This document shows positions 38,968-49,364 of a stretch of DNA of 64,000 nt, in pieces. The DNA is from Marisediminitalea oceani. GTDB lineage: Bacteria; Pseudomonadota; Gammaproteobacteria; Enterobacterales; Alteromonadaceae. Below the pieces are notes generated by a model. It worked only from the letters and a program-made list of their open reading frames with translations, did no database searches and was not told where the DNA came from. The stretch spans positions 1 through 64,000 of the forward strand of contig NZ_RCUA01000070.1 in the NCBI RefSeq assembly GCF_003731635.1, in the 5' to 3' direction. Position 1 is the stretch's first letter. The number at the start of each line of letters is the position of its first letter. A program made the position numbers and the translations under genes.

Positions 38968-40092
38968 TTAATAACGCATATCAGGTGGGATTGGCAGGTC
39001 TCGCGCCAGTGGTTTAGGCCGCTTGGCTTTACCGGCTTTGTATTTCTTAAGCTGGAATACGTAAGCCAGTACCTGGGCAACCGCCATAAACAGTTTGTGC
39101 GGGATTTCTTCATCCACTTCTGTGGTATAGTAGATCGCCCGGGTCAGCATCGGAGAAGGAATCAGTGGCACATCATGCGCGGTGGCAATTTTTCGGATAT
39201 GCATAGCCAGTTCGTCGGAGCCTTTGGCGATAACCACTGGTGCCCGCACGCCGTGTTCGTCATATTTAAGCGCCACAGAGTAATGCGTCGGGTTAGTAAC
39301 AACCACGTCAGCTTTAGGCACTTCCTGCATCATTCGCCGCGCTGCCGCCTGATATTGCAGTTTACGGATCCGGCCTTTTACCTGAGGGTCACCTTCCGAG
39401 TTTTTACGCTCATCCTTAACCTGCTGCTTGGTCATTTTCATTTGTTCATTGTGCTTATACGATTGATACGGCACATCAAACAACGCAATGGGCACCATGC
39501 CAAGGGTGAGCAGAAAAAAGGCCCACTCAATCATATCCAGTGCGTGGAAGATATTCAGCGGGTAAATTTCCTGATCCAGATGCAGCGCTTCATCCTGAAA
39601 TAAAGACAGTGATATCAGCGCCATAGCGCCAATAACAATAAACTTGGCAAAGGCTTTTAACAGTTCCACCAGGCCATTCACGCCAAACATCCGCTTCATA
39701 CCACTTAGCGGATTAAGTTTGGAGAACCGTGGCGCAGCGGAATACCAGGTAAAGTTATAGCCGCCCAATGCAATAGAGCCATAAATCCCGGCAATCATTG
39801 ACACAAACATAAATGATAGTACCGGTGTACTGACCTCGGTGATTGCCACGCCCCAGGCAGAAAACATATGGGTAGGATCGTAGGTTTCGTCCCGCGACAG
39901 GGTGAACATCCGCCCCGAAATGGCAAACAGTGCTTCGGCGATAAAACTGCCAAACAGCAACAGCATCAGACTACTCGCCACCAGCACCAGTGTGGTGGAA
40001 AGCTCTCTGGAACGAGCAATCTGCCCTTTGCTGCGGGCATCCTGTATTCGTTTCCCCGTGGGGTCTTCTGTTTTTTCTGAAGAATCAGCCAT
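38968..40092 (-). CDS. flhB: Flagellar export component FlhB
   Basis: This 374-aa export switch protein has four membrane helices in the N-terminal half. The cytoplasmic half contains the self-cleaving NPTHYSVALKY motif, which controls the switch from hook to filament export. The C-terminal tail is basic. It ends the fliK-flhB operon. Confidence 0.97.
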   Translation of the reverse strand: MADSSEKTEDPTGKRIQDARSKGQIARSRELSTTLVLVASSLMLLLFGSFIAEALFAISGRMFTLSRDETYDPTHMFSAWGVAITEVSTPVLSFMFVSMIAGIYGSIALGGYNFTWYSAAPRFSKLNPLSGMKRMFGVNGLVELLKAFAKFIVIGAMALISLSLFQDEALHLDQEIYPLNIFHALDMIEWAFFLLTLGMVPIALFDVPYQSYKHNEQMKMTKQQVKDERKNSEGDPQVKGRIRKLQYQAAARRMMQEVPKADVVVTNPTHYSVALKYDEHGVRAPVVIAKGSDELAMHIRKIATAHDVPLIPSPMLTRAIYYTTEVDEEIPHKLFMAVAQVLAYVFQLKKYKAGKAKRPKPLARDLPIPPDMRY

Positions 40093-40107
40093 CGTCGCTC
40101 AGCCTTA

Positions 40108-40890
40108 TCAGCTTGGACAAATCAGAAGCAGCTCACACATAAACTGTTGAGCACGTTGCCACTGATTAGCAAAGTGAGTGGAAAAATTATCCAGCGTTAA
40201 CCAGATAATGATTAAGCCCATGATCTGCGCAATGGAAAAACCAATACTGAAGATATTGAGCTGTGGCGCGGCTTTGGTCATAACGCCAAACGCCAGGTTT
40301 ACAATTAACAGCGAGATAATCGGTGCCAGAGCCAGGGTCAGAGCCGCCACAAACATCCAGCCAGCCCAGTGGGCAATATCACGGAGTTGCTCGGCGGCAA
40401 ACCAGGCTTCGCCAATGGGAAAGGCCTCAAAACTCATTACAATCATTCTGATCATGGCCAGATGACCATCCATGCCCCAGAACAACAGCGTTGCCAGGAT
40501 CAGATAAAACTGGCCCACCGCCGGCACGTTAATACCATTTACCGGATCCACGATGCTGGCAAAACCAAGGCCGGTTTGCATTGCAATGACCTGTCCGGCC
40601 AGCACAAAGGTATTGAGCACCATCATCGATAAAAAGCCCACTGCAATGCCAATTAATAACTGCTGGATACCAATTATGATGGTACCTAAATCAACCATCT
40701 GAGTGACAGGTGTGGGCGGTACTACCGGCATTATTACCAGTGTCATAAGCATCGCCAACAGCGCTTTTACCTGTGGCGGGATGGATTTGGCGCTCAGTCC
40801 AACCATCGCGGCAAACATCCCGCTGATGCGCATAAACGGCAGCAATAAATCAGCCAGAAACTGATTAATGGCGGCCAGTTCGACTTCCAT
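40108..40890 (-). CDS. fliR: Flagellar export component FliR
   Basis: The 260-aa inner-membrane export component has about six membrane helices. Family features are the N-terminal LPFMRISGMFAAMVGLS and the central GFASIVDPVNG. It lies directly between fliQ (no gap) and flhB (15 nt). Confidence 0.95.
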   Translation of the reverse strand: MEVELAAINQFLADLLLPFMRISGMFAAMVGLSAKSIPPQVKALLAMLMTLVIMPVVPPTPVTQMVDLGTIIIGIQQLLIGIAVGFLSMMVLNTFVLAGQVIAMQTGLGFASIVDPVNGINVPAVGQFYLILATLLFWGMDGHLAMIRMIVMSFEAFPIGEAWFAAEQLRDIAHWAGWMFVAALTLALAPIISLLIVNLAFGVMTKAAPQLNIFSIGFSIAQIMGLIIIWLTLDNFSTHFANQWQRAQQFMCELLLICPS

Positions 40891-41160
40891 TTAGCCCACC
40901 ACCTGCGGAATTTGCTCAACCATATGGAAGGTAAAATCCATCAGCTTCTGCACCAGCCAGTTTCCTCCCCAGCTCAGCGCCAGCAGCGTAACAATTAAGC
41001 GCGGCAGGAAACTCATGGTTTGTTCGTTGATTGAGGTGGCCGCCTGGAAGACTGCCACCACCAGACCGACAATCATGCTCGGTACAATCACTGCCGATAC
41101 CAGCAGGATCACCATAAACATTGACTCACGCAGGATTTCAACAAAGACCTCTGGGCTCAT
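40891..41160 (-). CDS. fliQ: Flagellar export component FliQ
   Basis: The 89-aa export protein has two membrane helices. The start at 41160 (MSPEVFVEIL) is preferred: GGGAG lies 9 nt upstream, inside the end of fliP, and it gives the normal family length. Conserved segments are VPSMIVGLVVAVFQAATSINE and FLPRLIVTL. Confidence 0.94.
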   Translation of the reverse strand: MSPEVFVEILRESMFMVILLVSAVIVPSMIVGLVVAVFQAATSINEQTMSFLPRLIVTLLALSWGGNWLVQKLMDFTFHMVEQIPQVVG

Positions 41161-41164
41161 CGGG

Positions 41165-41926
41165 TCAGACTCCCATTCCAAAACTGGTTGCCAGGGTGCC
41201 GAAAATCAGATTCCAGCCATCCACCAGTACAAATAACATTAGTTTAAAGGGCAATGACACTATCATCGGTGACAGCATCATCATCCCCATCGCCATCAGA
41301 ATTGAGGCGACCACCAGATCGATGATCAAAAACGGAATAAACAGCATAAAACCAATCTGAAATGCCGTTTTTAATTCACTGGTGACAAAGGCCGGAATAA
41401 GGATATTTAGCGGTACTTCAGTTGGATCGGCGTATTTATCTTCCTCACCGGCAATCGACACAAAGGTTTCTAAATCCTTGACCCGGGTTTGCGACAGCAT
41501 AAAAGCGCGCATGGGCCCTTTTGCCTGTTCAAAGGCCTCCATGGAGGTCATTTCTTCGTCCAGATAAGGCTGTAATGCGCGAACGTTAATTTCATCGAAG
41601 ACCGGTGTCATGATGAACAGTGACAAAAACAGACTCACGCCAACCAGAATCTGGTTAGAAGGTGACTGCTGCAGACCAATGGCCTGACGCAAAATTGACA
41701 GTACCACGATGATCCGGGTAAACGAGGTCATCATCATGATAAACGCCGGGATCAGGCTCAGCGCGGTCATGATAAACAGCGCCTGCAGGGTCATGGTGTA
41801 ATCCTGGGTGCCATCGCCATTGTTAGTAACGGTAACGGCAGGGATACCTTGCTGAGCAACTGCTGGCAGTGACAACAACAAACCGCCCAACAGGAGTATA
41901 ACGATGGCTTTCATTTTATTTGTCAT
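41165..41926 (-). CDS. fliP: Flagellar export component FliP
   Basis: This 253-aa export-gate protein has a cleavable signal peptide (about 1-24) and four membrane helices. Family signatures are [19 protein letters not shown] and the C-terminal [17 protein letters not shown]. It overlaps the fliO end by 11 nt. Confidence 0.96.
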   Translation of the reverse strand: MTNKMKAIVILLLGGLLLSLPAVAQQGIPAVTVTNNGDGTQDYTMTLQALFIMTALSLIPAFIMMMTSFTRIIVVLSILRQAIGLQQSPSNQILVGVSLFLSLFIMTPVFDEINVRALQPYLDEEMTSMEAFEQAKGPMRAFMLSQTRVKDLETFVSIAGEEDKYADPTEVPLNILIPAFVTSELKTAFQIGFMLFIPFLIIDLVVASILMAMGMMMLSPMIVSLPFKLMLFVLVDGWNLIFGTLATSFGMGV

Positions 41927-42407
41927 CGTTGTTGTCCTTCATACCCGGATTCATTTTTTGCGCCATGGCCTGCACCAGCTTTTGTTTGAACGCTGCGCCA
42001 CCACCGCTGCCAGCGGCGTTGCCGGTGACGTTTTCCAGGGGCTGTTCGAGTTTGCTGAGGTGATTGATGTTTTGGGCGGTCACGCCAATCAGGTGTTGCT
42101 CATCGCCCACCTGTAACACCATAACCCGTTCGCGGGCGCCGGCCGACAGACTGGCAATGACTTTTAACTGACCGGAACTGCCGGGAGTGACATTAAACCG
42201 TCGCATTACGTAAGCGAGGGAAAATATAATCGCGACAATCAGCAGCAATGATAGAAAAATTGACAGTACTGAGCTGGGATTGGTGATGGAGTTGGCGGCC
42301 TGCGCCTCAGCACAATACAGGGTTGAAACCAGGGAGACAAAGCATCCCCCTGTTTTGAAAGGAAATTTACCTGAGCTTTTTGATTCTCTCGATTTGACTA
42401 ATAACAT
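41916..42407 (-). CDS. fliO: Flagellar assembly protein FliO
   Basis: This is a 163-aa membrane protein that helps assemble FliP. One membrane helix (about 48-68; [24 protein letters not shown]) is followed by the FliO cytoplasmic domain ([20 protein letters not shown]). The start is uncertain: the ATG at 42407 overlaps fliN by 41 nt and has no clear Shine-Dalgarno, while a GGGGGA in the overlap could serve a non-ATG start nearby. Confidence 0.88.
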   Translation of the reverse strand: MLLVKSRESKSSGKFPFKTGGCFVSLVSTLYCAEAQAANSITNPSSVLSIFLSLLLIVAIIFSLAYVMRRFNVTPGSSGQLKVIASLSAGARERVMVLQVGDEQHLIGVTAQNINHLSKLEQPLENVTGNAAGSGGGAAFKQKLVQAMAQKMNPGMKDNNDDK

Positions 42408-42777
42408 CCGTTAACCGAATCCCGAACTTGTCGTTGACCACTACTACTTCTCCATGAGCAATCAGCGTGCCATTTACAAGAACGTCTAACGGTTCACCTG
42501 CCACCCGATCGAGCTCAACCACAGAGCCCTGGTTTAATTGCAGCAGGTTACGGATACTAATCTGACTTCGGCCGACTTCCATGGAAATGGTCACCGGGAT
42601 ATCCAGAATGGTATCGAGTTTCTTCTTCTCTTCCTGGGTGATGGGCGCGTCATCAGACAGTTCGTCAAGTTCAGCTACGCGGACGCCGTCGTCGTCACCC
42701 CCTTCGCTTTCGGACTCAGCATCGGCCTGTTCAGCCATGGCTGCAGCCCAATCGTCCATACCGTCTTCTTCACTCAT
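42367..42777 (-). CDS. fliN: Flagellar motor switch protein FliN
   Basis: This 136-aa C-ring protein has an acidic N-terminal tail (DWAAAMAEQADAE) and a C-terminal SpoA domain: LDIPVTISMEVGRSQISIR and the terminal [16 protein letters not shown]. It follows fliM by 34 nt. Confidence 0.96.
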   Translation of the reverse strand: MSEEDGMDDWAAAMAEQADAESESEGGDDDGVRVAELDELSDDAPITQEEKKKLDTILDIPVTISMEVGRSQISIRNLLQLNQGSVVELDRVAGEPLDVLVNGTLIAHGEVVVVNDKFGIRLTDVISQIERIKKLR

Positions 42778-42811
42778 GATCTCGCCTCTTATCTCTTAAC
42801 TTGACTTGCGA

Positions 42812-43870
42812 TTATAAATCTTCTTCCAGTACCTGCAGTTCGGCATCGTTATCGATGATCCGGCCACCACGGGTAAGTAACTGTAACTCAGACTTCACGG
42901 AGGTAGGTCTGGGTATCTTCTCGGCAATCTTCAGGGCCAGATTTTCTCTCGACCGACCCAGCTTGGCCCGGAAGGTAGGTAAATCTTCAATCAGCACCGT
43001 AATATGCTCGGGCATTTCAATGGGGATAATATCGCCGGGCTTGAAGTTCATGACATCTCTTAATGACACCTCAAAATCCAGCATGTGCGTGCTGAGTTCC
43101 ACATGCACGTCCATAATTTCATCCCGCAGCGCTTTACTCCAGCGCAGATCCGTATCTTCCTTATCGCTCTGCACACCGGCATCGAGCAGTTCACGAATGG
43201 GTTCCAGCATCGAGTAAGGCAGTGACACGTGGAAATCACCACCGCCGCCGTCCAGTTCAATATGGAATGAACTGATCACCACCACTTCTGTGGGGCTGAC
43301 AATGTTAGCCATGGCCGGGTTAACTTCGGAGTCGAGGTATTCAAACGACACATCCATTACCGGTGCCCAGGCTTCCTTGTAATCCTCGAAAATGATTTTC
43401 AGCAGCATCTGAATAATGCGCCGCTCAGTGGGGGTAAACTCGCGCCCCTCAATTTTCGCGTGGTAACGGCCATCACCACCAAAGAAGTTATCCACCAGAA
43501 TAAATACCAGACGTGCTTCCATAGTTATCAGGCCGGTGCCTTTTAACGGTCTGAAACGCACCATGTTCAGGCTGGTCGGTACAAACAGAGTATGAATGTA
43601 CTCACCAAACTTAATCATCTGAATCCCGTTAATCGACACTTCCGCGCTGCGGCGCATCATATTGAACAAGCTCACCCGTAAATGCCGGGCGAATCGCTCA
43701 TTAACAATTTCCAGTGTTGGCATTCGGCCACGAACGATACGATCCTGTGATGAAAAGTCATACTCGAGCGCCGACGAGTCCCCCGGTTCATGGGCGACTT
43801 CTTCTTCCTCGACGTCATCTACCCCATGGAGCAGCGCATCAATTTCATCTTGTGATAATAAATCGCTCAC
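42812..43870 (-). CDS. fliM: Flagellar motor switch protein FliM
   Basis: This 352-aa rotor protein has an N-terminal CheY-P-binding segment (LLSQDEIDALLHGV), a central CheC-like domain and a C-terminal SpoA domain (LKPGDIIPIEMP-like NFKPGDIIPIEMPE). It follows fliL by 12 nt. Confidence 0.97.
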   Translation of the reverse strand: MSDLLSQDEIDALLHGVDDVEEEEVAHEPGDSSALEYDFSSQDRIVRGRMPTLEIVNERFARHLRVSLFNMMRRSAEVSINGIQMIKFGEYIHTLFVPTSLNMVRFRPLKGTGLITMEARLVFILVDNFFGGDGRYHAKIEGREFTPTERRIIQMLLKIIFEDYKEAWAPVMDVSFEYLDSEVNPAMANIVSPTEVVVISSFHIELDGGGGDFHVSLPYSMLEPIRELLDAGVQSDKEDTDLRWSKALRDEIMDVHVELSTHMLDFEVSLRDVMNFKPGDIIPIEMPEHITVLIEDLPTFRAKLGRSRENLALKIAEKIPRPTSVKSELQLLTRGGRIIDNDAELQVLEEDL

Positions 43871-43882
43871 AGCGAACTCCTG

Positions 43883-44413
43883 CTATTGCATAACGAAGTC
43901 GGTAAACAGTACCCGTTCAACCACTTCACCACCGGCAATGTCCTTCAGTGCGTTTTGCACCGCTTCCAGGGCATTGTCTCTTAATTCAATTTTACCCGGC
44001 TCTGTTACCAGATCGTCAGCGTTACTGGCGCTGAAGGTTTGCAGCAAAGTGCCTTCGATTAAAGGAATATGCGTTTTAGCCTTTTCCTCGTTATCGGTAC
44101 CACGCACCATTAACTGAACTTTAATCTGAACCAGTCTGTCACGACCGGAGCCCGGCACATTAAAAACAATCGGCCGCGGCATCGCCACATAAAGCGCTGT
44201 GCCCACACTGGCGTTAGCCTCTGGCACTGCTGCCGCCTGACCACCACCTTCGGCCGCCAGCTCTTCTGCAGCTGTTGGTTCATCGCCGCCGGCAAATAAG
44301 AAGAAGTACGCTGCACCACCACCGCCAATCAGCACTACGGCGATAATGATGATCAGCATCAACTTGCTTTTCTTACCACCGGTTTCTTCAATCTGTAACT
44401 CTTCTTCAGCCAT
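43883..44413 (-). CDS. fliL: Flagellar basal-body-associated protein FliL
   Basis: The 176-aa single-pass protein has an acidic/basic N-terminal tail, a membrane helix (about 17-39) and a periplasmic FliL domain ending VERVLFTDFVMQ. FliL supports stator function. It is separated from fliK by 82 nt. Confidence 0.94.
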   Translation of the reverse strand: MAEEELQIEETGGKKSKLMLIIIIAVVLIGGGGAAYFFLFAGGDEPTAAEELAAEGGGQAAAVPEANASVGTALYVAMPRPIVFNVPGSGRDRLVQIKVQLMVRGTDNEEKAKTHIPLIEGTLLQTFSASNADDLVTEPGKIELRDNALEAVQNALKDIAGGEVVERVLFTDFVMQ

Positions 44414-44495
44414 TTTCCAACCACTCTCACATACACAAATTAGGCGTATTATGTCTGCTCACCAATAAATGGCAACGGCAAACGCTATGTTTTCA

Positions 44496-46667
44496 TTAAA
44501 CATAGTCGTCAATCAGGCCGTTTGCAGGTCGGACAACGTGAGTTTCCTGACTTTTTGTCTCGTCTTCAGCCGATTCGCCGAAGCCGCCCTGCTGATCGGC
44601 AAATTCTCCATCACCGGCTTCACCACTGTTTTGTTGACTCACAAAGGACTCGCCTAAATCCAGCCCCTGTTCTGAGAACATGTCGCGTAACCGCGGCATA
44701 GCTTCGTTCAGTGCTTCTTTAGCCTGCTGGGATTGCACTACAAAACTTACCGAAGCGCTGTCGCCTGACACGTTCAGGCGGATCTGCATGCTGCCCATTT
44801 CCGGTGGATCAAGACGGATTTCAGCCATCGATTGACGACCATTTACCATCCAGCGGATCTTCTCGGCAATTTGTTGCTGGCCCTGGGTTTGCTGGACATT
44901 GACCGGCTTATCGAAAACGGATTGCTGTTGCATGGATTTAAGGGTATCACCGTGCTGCTGGCGGGTTTCATGAACCAGCACATCCCGGGCTACGGTGATC
45001 AGCTCACCTAACTGTTGTTCCTGTCCCTGACTCATGCCTGCCATAGAAGCAAGCTGGGTAAGTTGCTGAACATCCTGCATGACCGGCAACACTATATTCT
45101 GCCCATTTTCCGGGGCCACATCCTGCACGGTTTGCTGCACCAGCGCGGCGAGATCAATAGCCGGTTGATGACCCTGCTTTAACTGCGCGCGCATTTCTTC
45201 AAGGCCGGTAGTTAACTGGCTGCGCATCTGGCTTAACTGGGTATCGGTGAGTGCCGGGTTGGCTTTACTGGCACTATCGGTCATCACCAGTGCCAGTTCC
45301 TGTAAAGTCTTATCGTTACTTTCGCTAAGTATCGATGTCAGCGCATCGAGGTCGGTTACTTTAACGGGCGCTTTGTCGGCATTAACGGTAGTCTCTGTTT
45401 TCGCTGTCTCTGCATTTTGCTGAGCCTGGCGCATAAGGCTTACCAGCAATGCAGCCTGATTGCTTAACGCTTCGTCTGTTGACTCTGCCACTTCAATAGG
45501 TTCTTCGGCCAGTTGCACGTTGGCCGCTGCTAGTTCAGGTAATAACTCCTGTTCACCGTCCTCGGCGGCTGGTTTGGTATCATTTTTTGCGTTCTGACGC
45601 TCACCGGGTAATCCCTGCAACAATGCCATGGCCAGAGCTAACAGGTTTTCTTCAGACAGTTGCGCATCTTCAGCGGCTTTATCTGCTGACTCTGCCGTCA
45701 TGTTCTCTACAGCCGCTAGTAAAGCATTATCAGAGGTAGATACGCTATTTTCGGTTCCCGCTTCTTCACTTGCTGCACCGGCTTTGACCTGCTTCACCAA
45801 TGCCAACAGATCGGAGAGTACCTGTTCAGCACCTCGCATTTGTTGCAGTGGTGAGGCCTGAATATCCCCTGGCAACTCACCTGGCAACAGACTATTCAGC
45901 CAGTCCTGCAATTTGGTTAGCACGTCCCCTTCTATAGGTTTGCCCATATCGGTTGGGAACATACTGATAATATCTTCGCTACTAAGCGGTTCATTAGGAG
46001 TTGCCGTTTTGTCTCCGGCCGGAGTTAACTTATCCTGCAGAGCACGTACCGCATCTACCAGAGCAAGATAATCCGGTTCGCCATCAGCCGTGGGATTAGC
46101 ATTGCCGCCCAGCAACGTAGCAATATCGGCAATATCCTCCTCAGCAGCGGCAATGTTGTCGATGCGCTCCTGAGCTGTCTGAGCGGCAGAAACCTGACGC
46201 TCGTTAGTCTCTAACTGCTCTTCAGCGCCGCCGGGCATTTTACCTGATGTCGCTTTTGCGTCGCTTTCTGAATCACCGGCAAGTTTGTCTGTTGTACTGG
46301 CTTGATCGCCAGTTGACTCTCCGCTCTCTGTTTTTGCTGTACTGTTGGTGTCAGAGGCTTCTTTCTTGCTCTGCTGAGCTGACGACCTGGCCGCTAGTTC
46401 CTCATTCTCTGACGCTGACTTACTCTCTTCAGCGGCTTTGCTTTTTGCCTCAGCAGCTTGTTCGTCGCCACGCTGGCGATTAAGTACCTCGGCAAAGCTA
46501 TCTTTTGCCGGCACACTTCTGCCTGACTTTGCTGCTGCCGACTGATCAGGGCTGACAGGTAATACAGACTCACTGGTTTGAGCCGGATCACGTTTGGCAG
46601 CACTTTCCGGCAATGTCTCCGGGAAGGCGGCAATTTGTGATCGTTGCGTGGCAAGCTGTTGCATCAT
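44496..46667 (-). CDS. fliK: Flagellar hook-length control protein FliK
   Basis: This 723-aa secreted ruler is long for the family (E. coli about 375), as is common in Alteromonadales. The N-terminal two thirds are acidic, low complexity and variable. The C-terminal hook-length domain (about 590-690) has the conserved MAEIRLDPPEMGSMQIRL and VQSQQAKEALNEAMPRLR. It is the first gene after a sigma-54 promoter, so it heads the fliK-flhB operon. Confidence 0.93.
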   Translation of the reverse strand: MMQQLATQRSQIAAFPETLPESAAKRDPAQTSESVLPVSPDQSAAAKSGRSVPAKDSFAEVLNRQRGDEQAAEAKSKAAEESKSASENEELAARSSAQQSKKEASDTNSTAKTESGESTGDQASTTDKLAGDSESDAKATSGKMPGGAEEQLETNERQVSAAQTAQERIDNIAAAEEDIADIATLLGGNANPTADGEPDYLALVDAVRALQDKLTPAGDKTATPNEPLSSEDIISMFPTDMGKPIEGDVLTKLQDWLNSLLPGELPGDIQASPLQQMRGAEQVLSDLLALVKQVKAGAASEEAGTENSVSTSDNALLAAVENMTAESADKAAEDAQLSEENLLALAMALLQGLPGERQNAKNDTKPAAEDGEQELLPELAAANVQLAEEPIEVAESTDEALSNQAALLVSLMRQAQQNAETAKTETTVNADKAPVKVTDLDALTSILSESNDKTLQELALVMTDSASKANPALTDTQLSQMRSQLTTGLEEMRAQLKQGHQPAIDLAALVQQTVQDVAPENGQNIVLPVMQDVQQLTQLASMAGMSQGQEQQLGELITVARDVLVHETRQQHGDTLKSMQQQSVFDKPVNVQQTQGQQQIAEKIRWMVNGRQSMAEIRLDPPEMGSMQIRLNVSGDSASVSFVVQSQQAKEALNEAMPRLRDMFSEQGLDLGESFVSQQNSGEAGDGEFADQQGGFGESAEDETKSQETHVVRPANGLIDDYV

Positions 46668-46742
46668 AACCGAGTCCTCAATACCTAACTGCTTGAATTT
46701 GATGTGTTGTTACATCAGTATTTGTCGCTTCAGTAAAGATTT

Positions 46743-46758
46743 TGCAAAGAGTGCGCCA
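46743..46758 (-). promoter_or_regulatory. Sigma-54 promoter for fliK operon
   Basis: The minus strand carries TGGCGCA-CTCT-TTGCA with the invariant GG and GC exactly 10 bp apart. It lies 76 nt before fliK, in the 109-nt gap after fliJ. FlrC-dependent control is inferred from other polar flagellar systems. Confidence 0.8.
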
Positions 46759-46776
46759 CTTTTATCAATGGCGGGT

Positions 46777-47241
46777 TCAGGAGATAGAGCGGCGTAGCAG
46801 ACGCTGGGTAGCCAGCTCATCCATCATCTGTTGATCGATACGGTTGTCGATAATCTGCAGGCTCTGGTCTTTCTTTTCGATGAGCTTCTCAACAGCCTGA
46901 CGACGGCGCTGCTGGGCCAGCCACTGGGTGCGACGCTGGTCGGCCGCCATTTTACACTGGGCAATAACGTGTCCCTGCTGCTCACAGGCTTTATCCAGCT
47001 TGGCTACAAAGGACAAACGCTGTTGATAGTGATGCGCTTTTACGCCACCACTGCCCTCCTGCTGGAGTTGCCGCACATAATCCATGCGGTACTGTTGCAG
47101 GCTGGTGAGTTTGGTACGCTGTTGCTGATGATAATCCTGAGCCAGACGAAAGGCATTTAAGGCTTTGTTTTCTTTTTCCAGCTCCATCCGTAAAACGGTG
47201 GCTAGCTGCTCAATAGAACGGGTAACATCGTTACGGGCCAT
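46777..47241 (-). CDS. fliJ: Flagellar export chaperone FliJ
   Basis: The 154-aa protein is almost entirely a coiled coil, as expected for FliJ, which links the FliI ATPase to FlhA. The N-terminal LATVLRMELEKENKAL and the Gln-rich helices are typical. It follows fliI by 5 nt and closes the fliE operon. Confidence 0.92.
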   Translation of the reverse strand: MARNDVTRSIEQLATVLRMELEKENKALNAFRLAQDYHQQQRTKLTSLQQYRMDYVRQLQQEGSGGVKAHHYQQRLSFVAKLDKACEQQGHVIAQCKMAADQRRTQWLAQQRRRQAVEKLIEKKDQSLQIIDNRIDQQMMDELATQRLLRRSIS

Positions 47242-47246
47242 CGCTA

Positions 47247-48581
47247 TTAGCCTTTACCTAAGCCGCCAGCCAGCTTACTCATGGCTTCCAGGCTTTCGTC
47301 GTAAGCGGTCACCTGTTTCATGCCTTGTTGCAGTAACGCTTTAATGGCGGGTTCGGCATTAATGGCTAAATCAACCCGGGCATCGGTGCCTCGTGTATAA
47401 GCCCCAAGGGTAATCAGATCGCGGTTTTGCTGATAGGTGGAATAAACCTGGCGAATACGACGAGCCTGGAACAGATGTTCTTCACTCACAACCTGCGGCA
47501 TAACCCGACTGATAGAGGCCTCTATGTCGATGGCGGGGTAATGGCCGCTTTCCGCCAGCGAGCGTGACAGTACAATATGACCGTCAAGAATTGCACGGGC
47601 GGAGTCAGCAATCGGATCCTGCAAATCATCACCTTCTGTCAGGACAGTATAAAAAGCCGTGATCGAGCCCTGATTTTCGCTGCCATTACCGGCGCGCTCT
47701 ACCAGTGCCGGCAGGCGGGCAAATACCGAAGGCGGGTAGCCTTTGGTGGCCGGCGGCTCGCCTACTGCCAGCGCAATTTCACGCTGAGCCATGGCATAAC
47801 GGGTTAACGAATCGATAAGTAACAGGACATTCATACCCTGATCGCGAAAGTATTCGGCAATGGTAACGGCAGTTTCGCAGCCCTTTAACCGCATCAGTGG
47901 CGAAGTATCGGCAGGTGCTGCAACGACAACCGCGCGCTGGCGTTCTTCTTCAGTGAGGATATCGTGGATAAATTCTTTTACCTCACGACCCCGTTCACCC
48001 ACCAGACCAACAACCACCACATCGGCTTTGGCACCGCGGGTCATCATACCGAGCAGCACACTTTTACCCACACCACTGCCGGCAAATAACCCCATACGCT
48101 GTCCTACCCCTACGGTAGTGATAGCATTGATCGCACGTACGCCCACATCCATAGGTTCGGCGATAGTTCGCCGGGCCAGCGGATTAATTGGCGGTTTGGT
48201 GGTCGGCACCCGTTCAGTGGACTCAATAGGGCCAAGCCCGTCAAGCGGCAGGCCGTTGCCGTCCACCACTCTGCCAAGCATTCCTAACCCCACGGATAAC
48301 CCGCTGTCCCGGTTGAGCGGTAACACTCGTGAGCCGGGTACGATACCGCGCACCGCTTCGGTAGGCATTAAGTAGGTAATGTGATCGCCAAAGCCAACCA
48401 CCTCTGCTTCGATTTCGCCGTCGATGGTTTGCACCATACACTGGCTACCGACGGGTAATTGACAACCTACCGCCTCAAGCGTGAGGCCAATGCCGCGGAT
48501 AAGCTTACCGGCGGCAACAATGGGTGGCGACGGCACCTGTTTCTGTAATTGTTGCAGATGGGATACCAGGCTAACTGTCAT
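47247..48581 (-). CDS. fliI: Flagellar export ATPase FliI
   Basis: This 444-aa F1-beta-like ATPase has the P-loop [14 protein letters not shown], the catalytic Glu in [10 protein letters not shown] and Walker [19 protein letters not shown]. Length is normal. It overlaps fliH by 11 nt. Confidence 0.97.
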   Translation of the reverse strand: MTVSLVSHLQQLQKQVPSPPIVAAGKLIRGIGLTLEAVGCQLPVGSQCMVQTIDGEIEAEVVGFGDHITYLMPTEAVRGIVPGSRVLPLNRDSGLSVGLGMLGRVVDGNGLPLDGLGPIESTERVPTTKPPINPLARRTIAEPMDVGVRAINAITTVGVGQRMGLFAGSGVGKSVLLGMMTRGAKADVVVVGLVGERGREVKEFIHDILTEEERQRAVVVAAPADTSPLMRLKGCETAVTIAEYFRDQGMNVLLLIDSLTRYAMAQREIALAVGEPPATKGYPPSVFARLPALVERAGNGSENQGSITAFYTVLTEGDDLQDPIADSARAILDGHIVLSRSLAESGHYPAIDIEASISRVMPQVVSEEHLFQARRIRQVYSTYQQNRDLITLGAYTRGTDARVDLAINAEPAIKALLQQGMKQVTAYDESLEAMSKLAGGLGKG

Positions 48582-49353
48582 CAGATAAGCCCTGCTCTAA
48601 CAGGAATTTATCGAGCACATTGCGACTGCGCCGTTCAATGGAAAGGTCTACAGCGTTATGCTGGGTAACAATATCGCAACCGCCGCGTTCCATGCCTGGG
48701 GTATCAATGAGTGTCCAGCCGCGTTCTTTGATGGTTTCTTCGCCAAAATGAGACTGTACCAGCTGAATATCTTCAGGATGCAGATGAATACTGTAGTGGT
48801 TTTCTTCCACCGGCAGCGCTTTAAGCCCTTCGCTCAGTGCCTGCAGAATAATGTCTTCATTGGTTCTGACTTCCGTGCGAACTACCGAGCGTGCCAGAGC
48901 GACGGCCAGTTTCACCACTTCTTTGCGAACCTGTTCATCCACTTTGGTTAACGGCTCATGAAGCTGAGTGACCAGCGATTCCCACAATTCGGTTTGCTGG
49001 CTGATTTGTGCCTGGCCCTGCTCCAGTCCCTGAGCCAGCCCGGCCTCTTGACCACTGGCCAAGCCCTCTTCATGCCCCTGCGACTGGCCCTCGGCTTTAC
49101 CTTCTTCAAAACCGGTTTGTTTGCCTTCGTTATAGCCTTCTTCATAAGCGGCCTGACGAATGGCTTCTATTTCCTCGGCAGTGGGCGGTTTAATTTCTTC
49201 CTGTTCTTCCGGCGGTTCATACTTCCAGTCACTGCGACGATTCAGCGCGTTGGTTTTGCTCTCTTGCGTAGCCTCCGGCTGCTCAACATGTGGCAAATCC
49301 CAGCCTTTGGCGTCTTCGAGCTCTTCAACCGTGAATGATTTATAGGATTTCAT
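48571..49353 (-). CDS. fliH: Flagellar assembly protein FliH
   Basis: The 260-aa regulator of FliI has a central tract of glycine-rich helical repeats ([18 protein letters not shown] and similar), the GxxxG pattern seen in FliH, and a C-terminal FliH/HrpE domain ([16 protein letters not shown]). It follows fliG by 11 nt. Confidence 0.95.
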   Translation of the reverse strand: MKSYKSFTVEELEDAKGWDLPHVEQPEATQESKTNALNRRSDWKYEPPEEQEEIKPPTAEEIEAIRQAAYEEGYNEGKQTGFEEGKAEGQSQGHEEGLASGQEAGLAQGLEQGQAQISQQTELWESLVTQLHEPLTKVDEQVRKEVVKLAVALARSVVRTEVRTNEDIILQALSEGLKALPVEENHYSIHLHPEDIQLVQSHFGEETIKERGWTLIDTPGMERGGCDIVTQHNAVDLSIERRSRNVLDKFLLEQGLSDDS

Positions 49354-49364
49354 AGCTTATCCTG

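Noticed and set aside
38869..39603. Plus-strand open frame of 244 codons opposite flhB
   Set aside because: Antisense shadow of flhB; composition and lack of an RBS do not support a gene.
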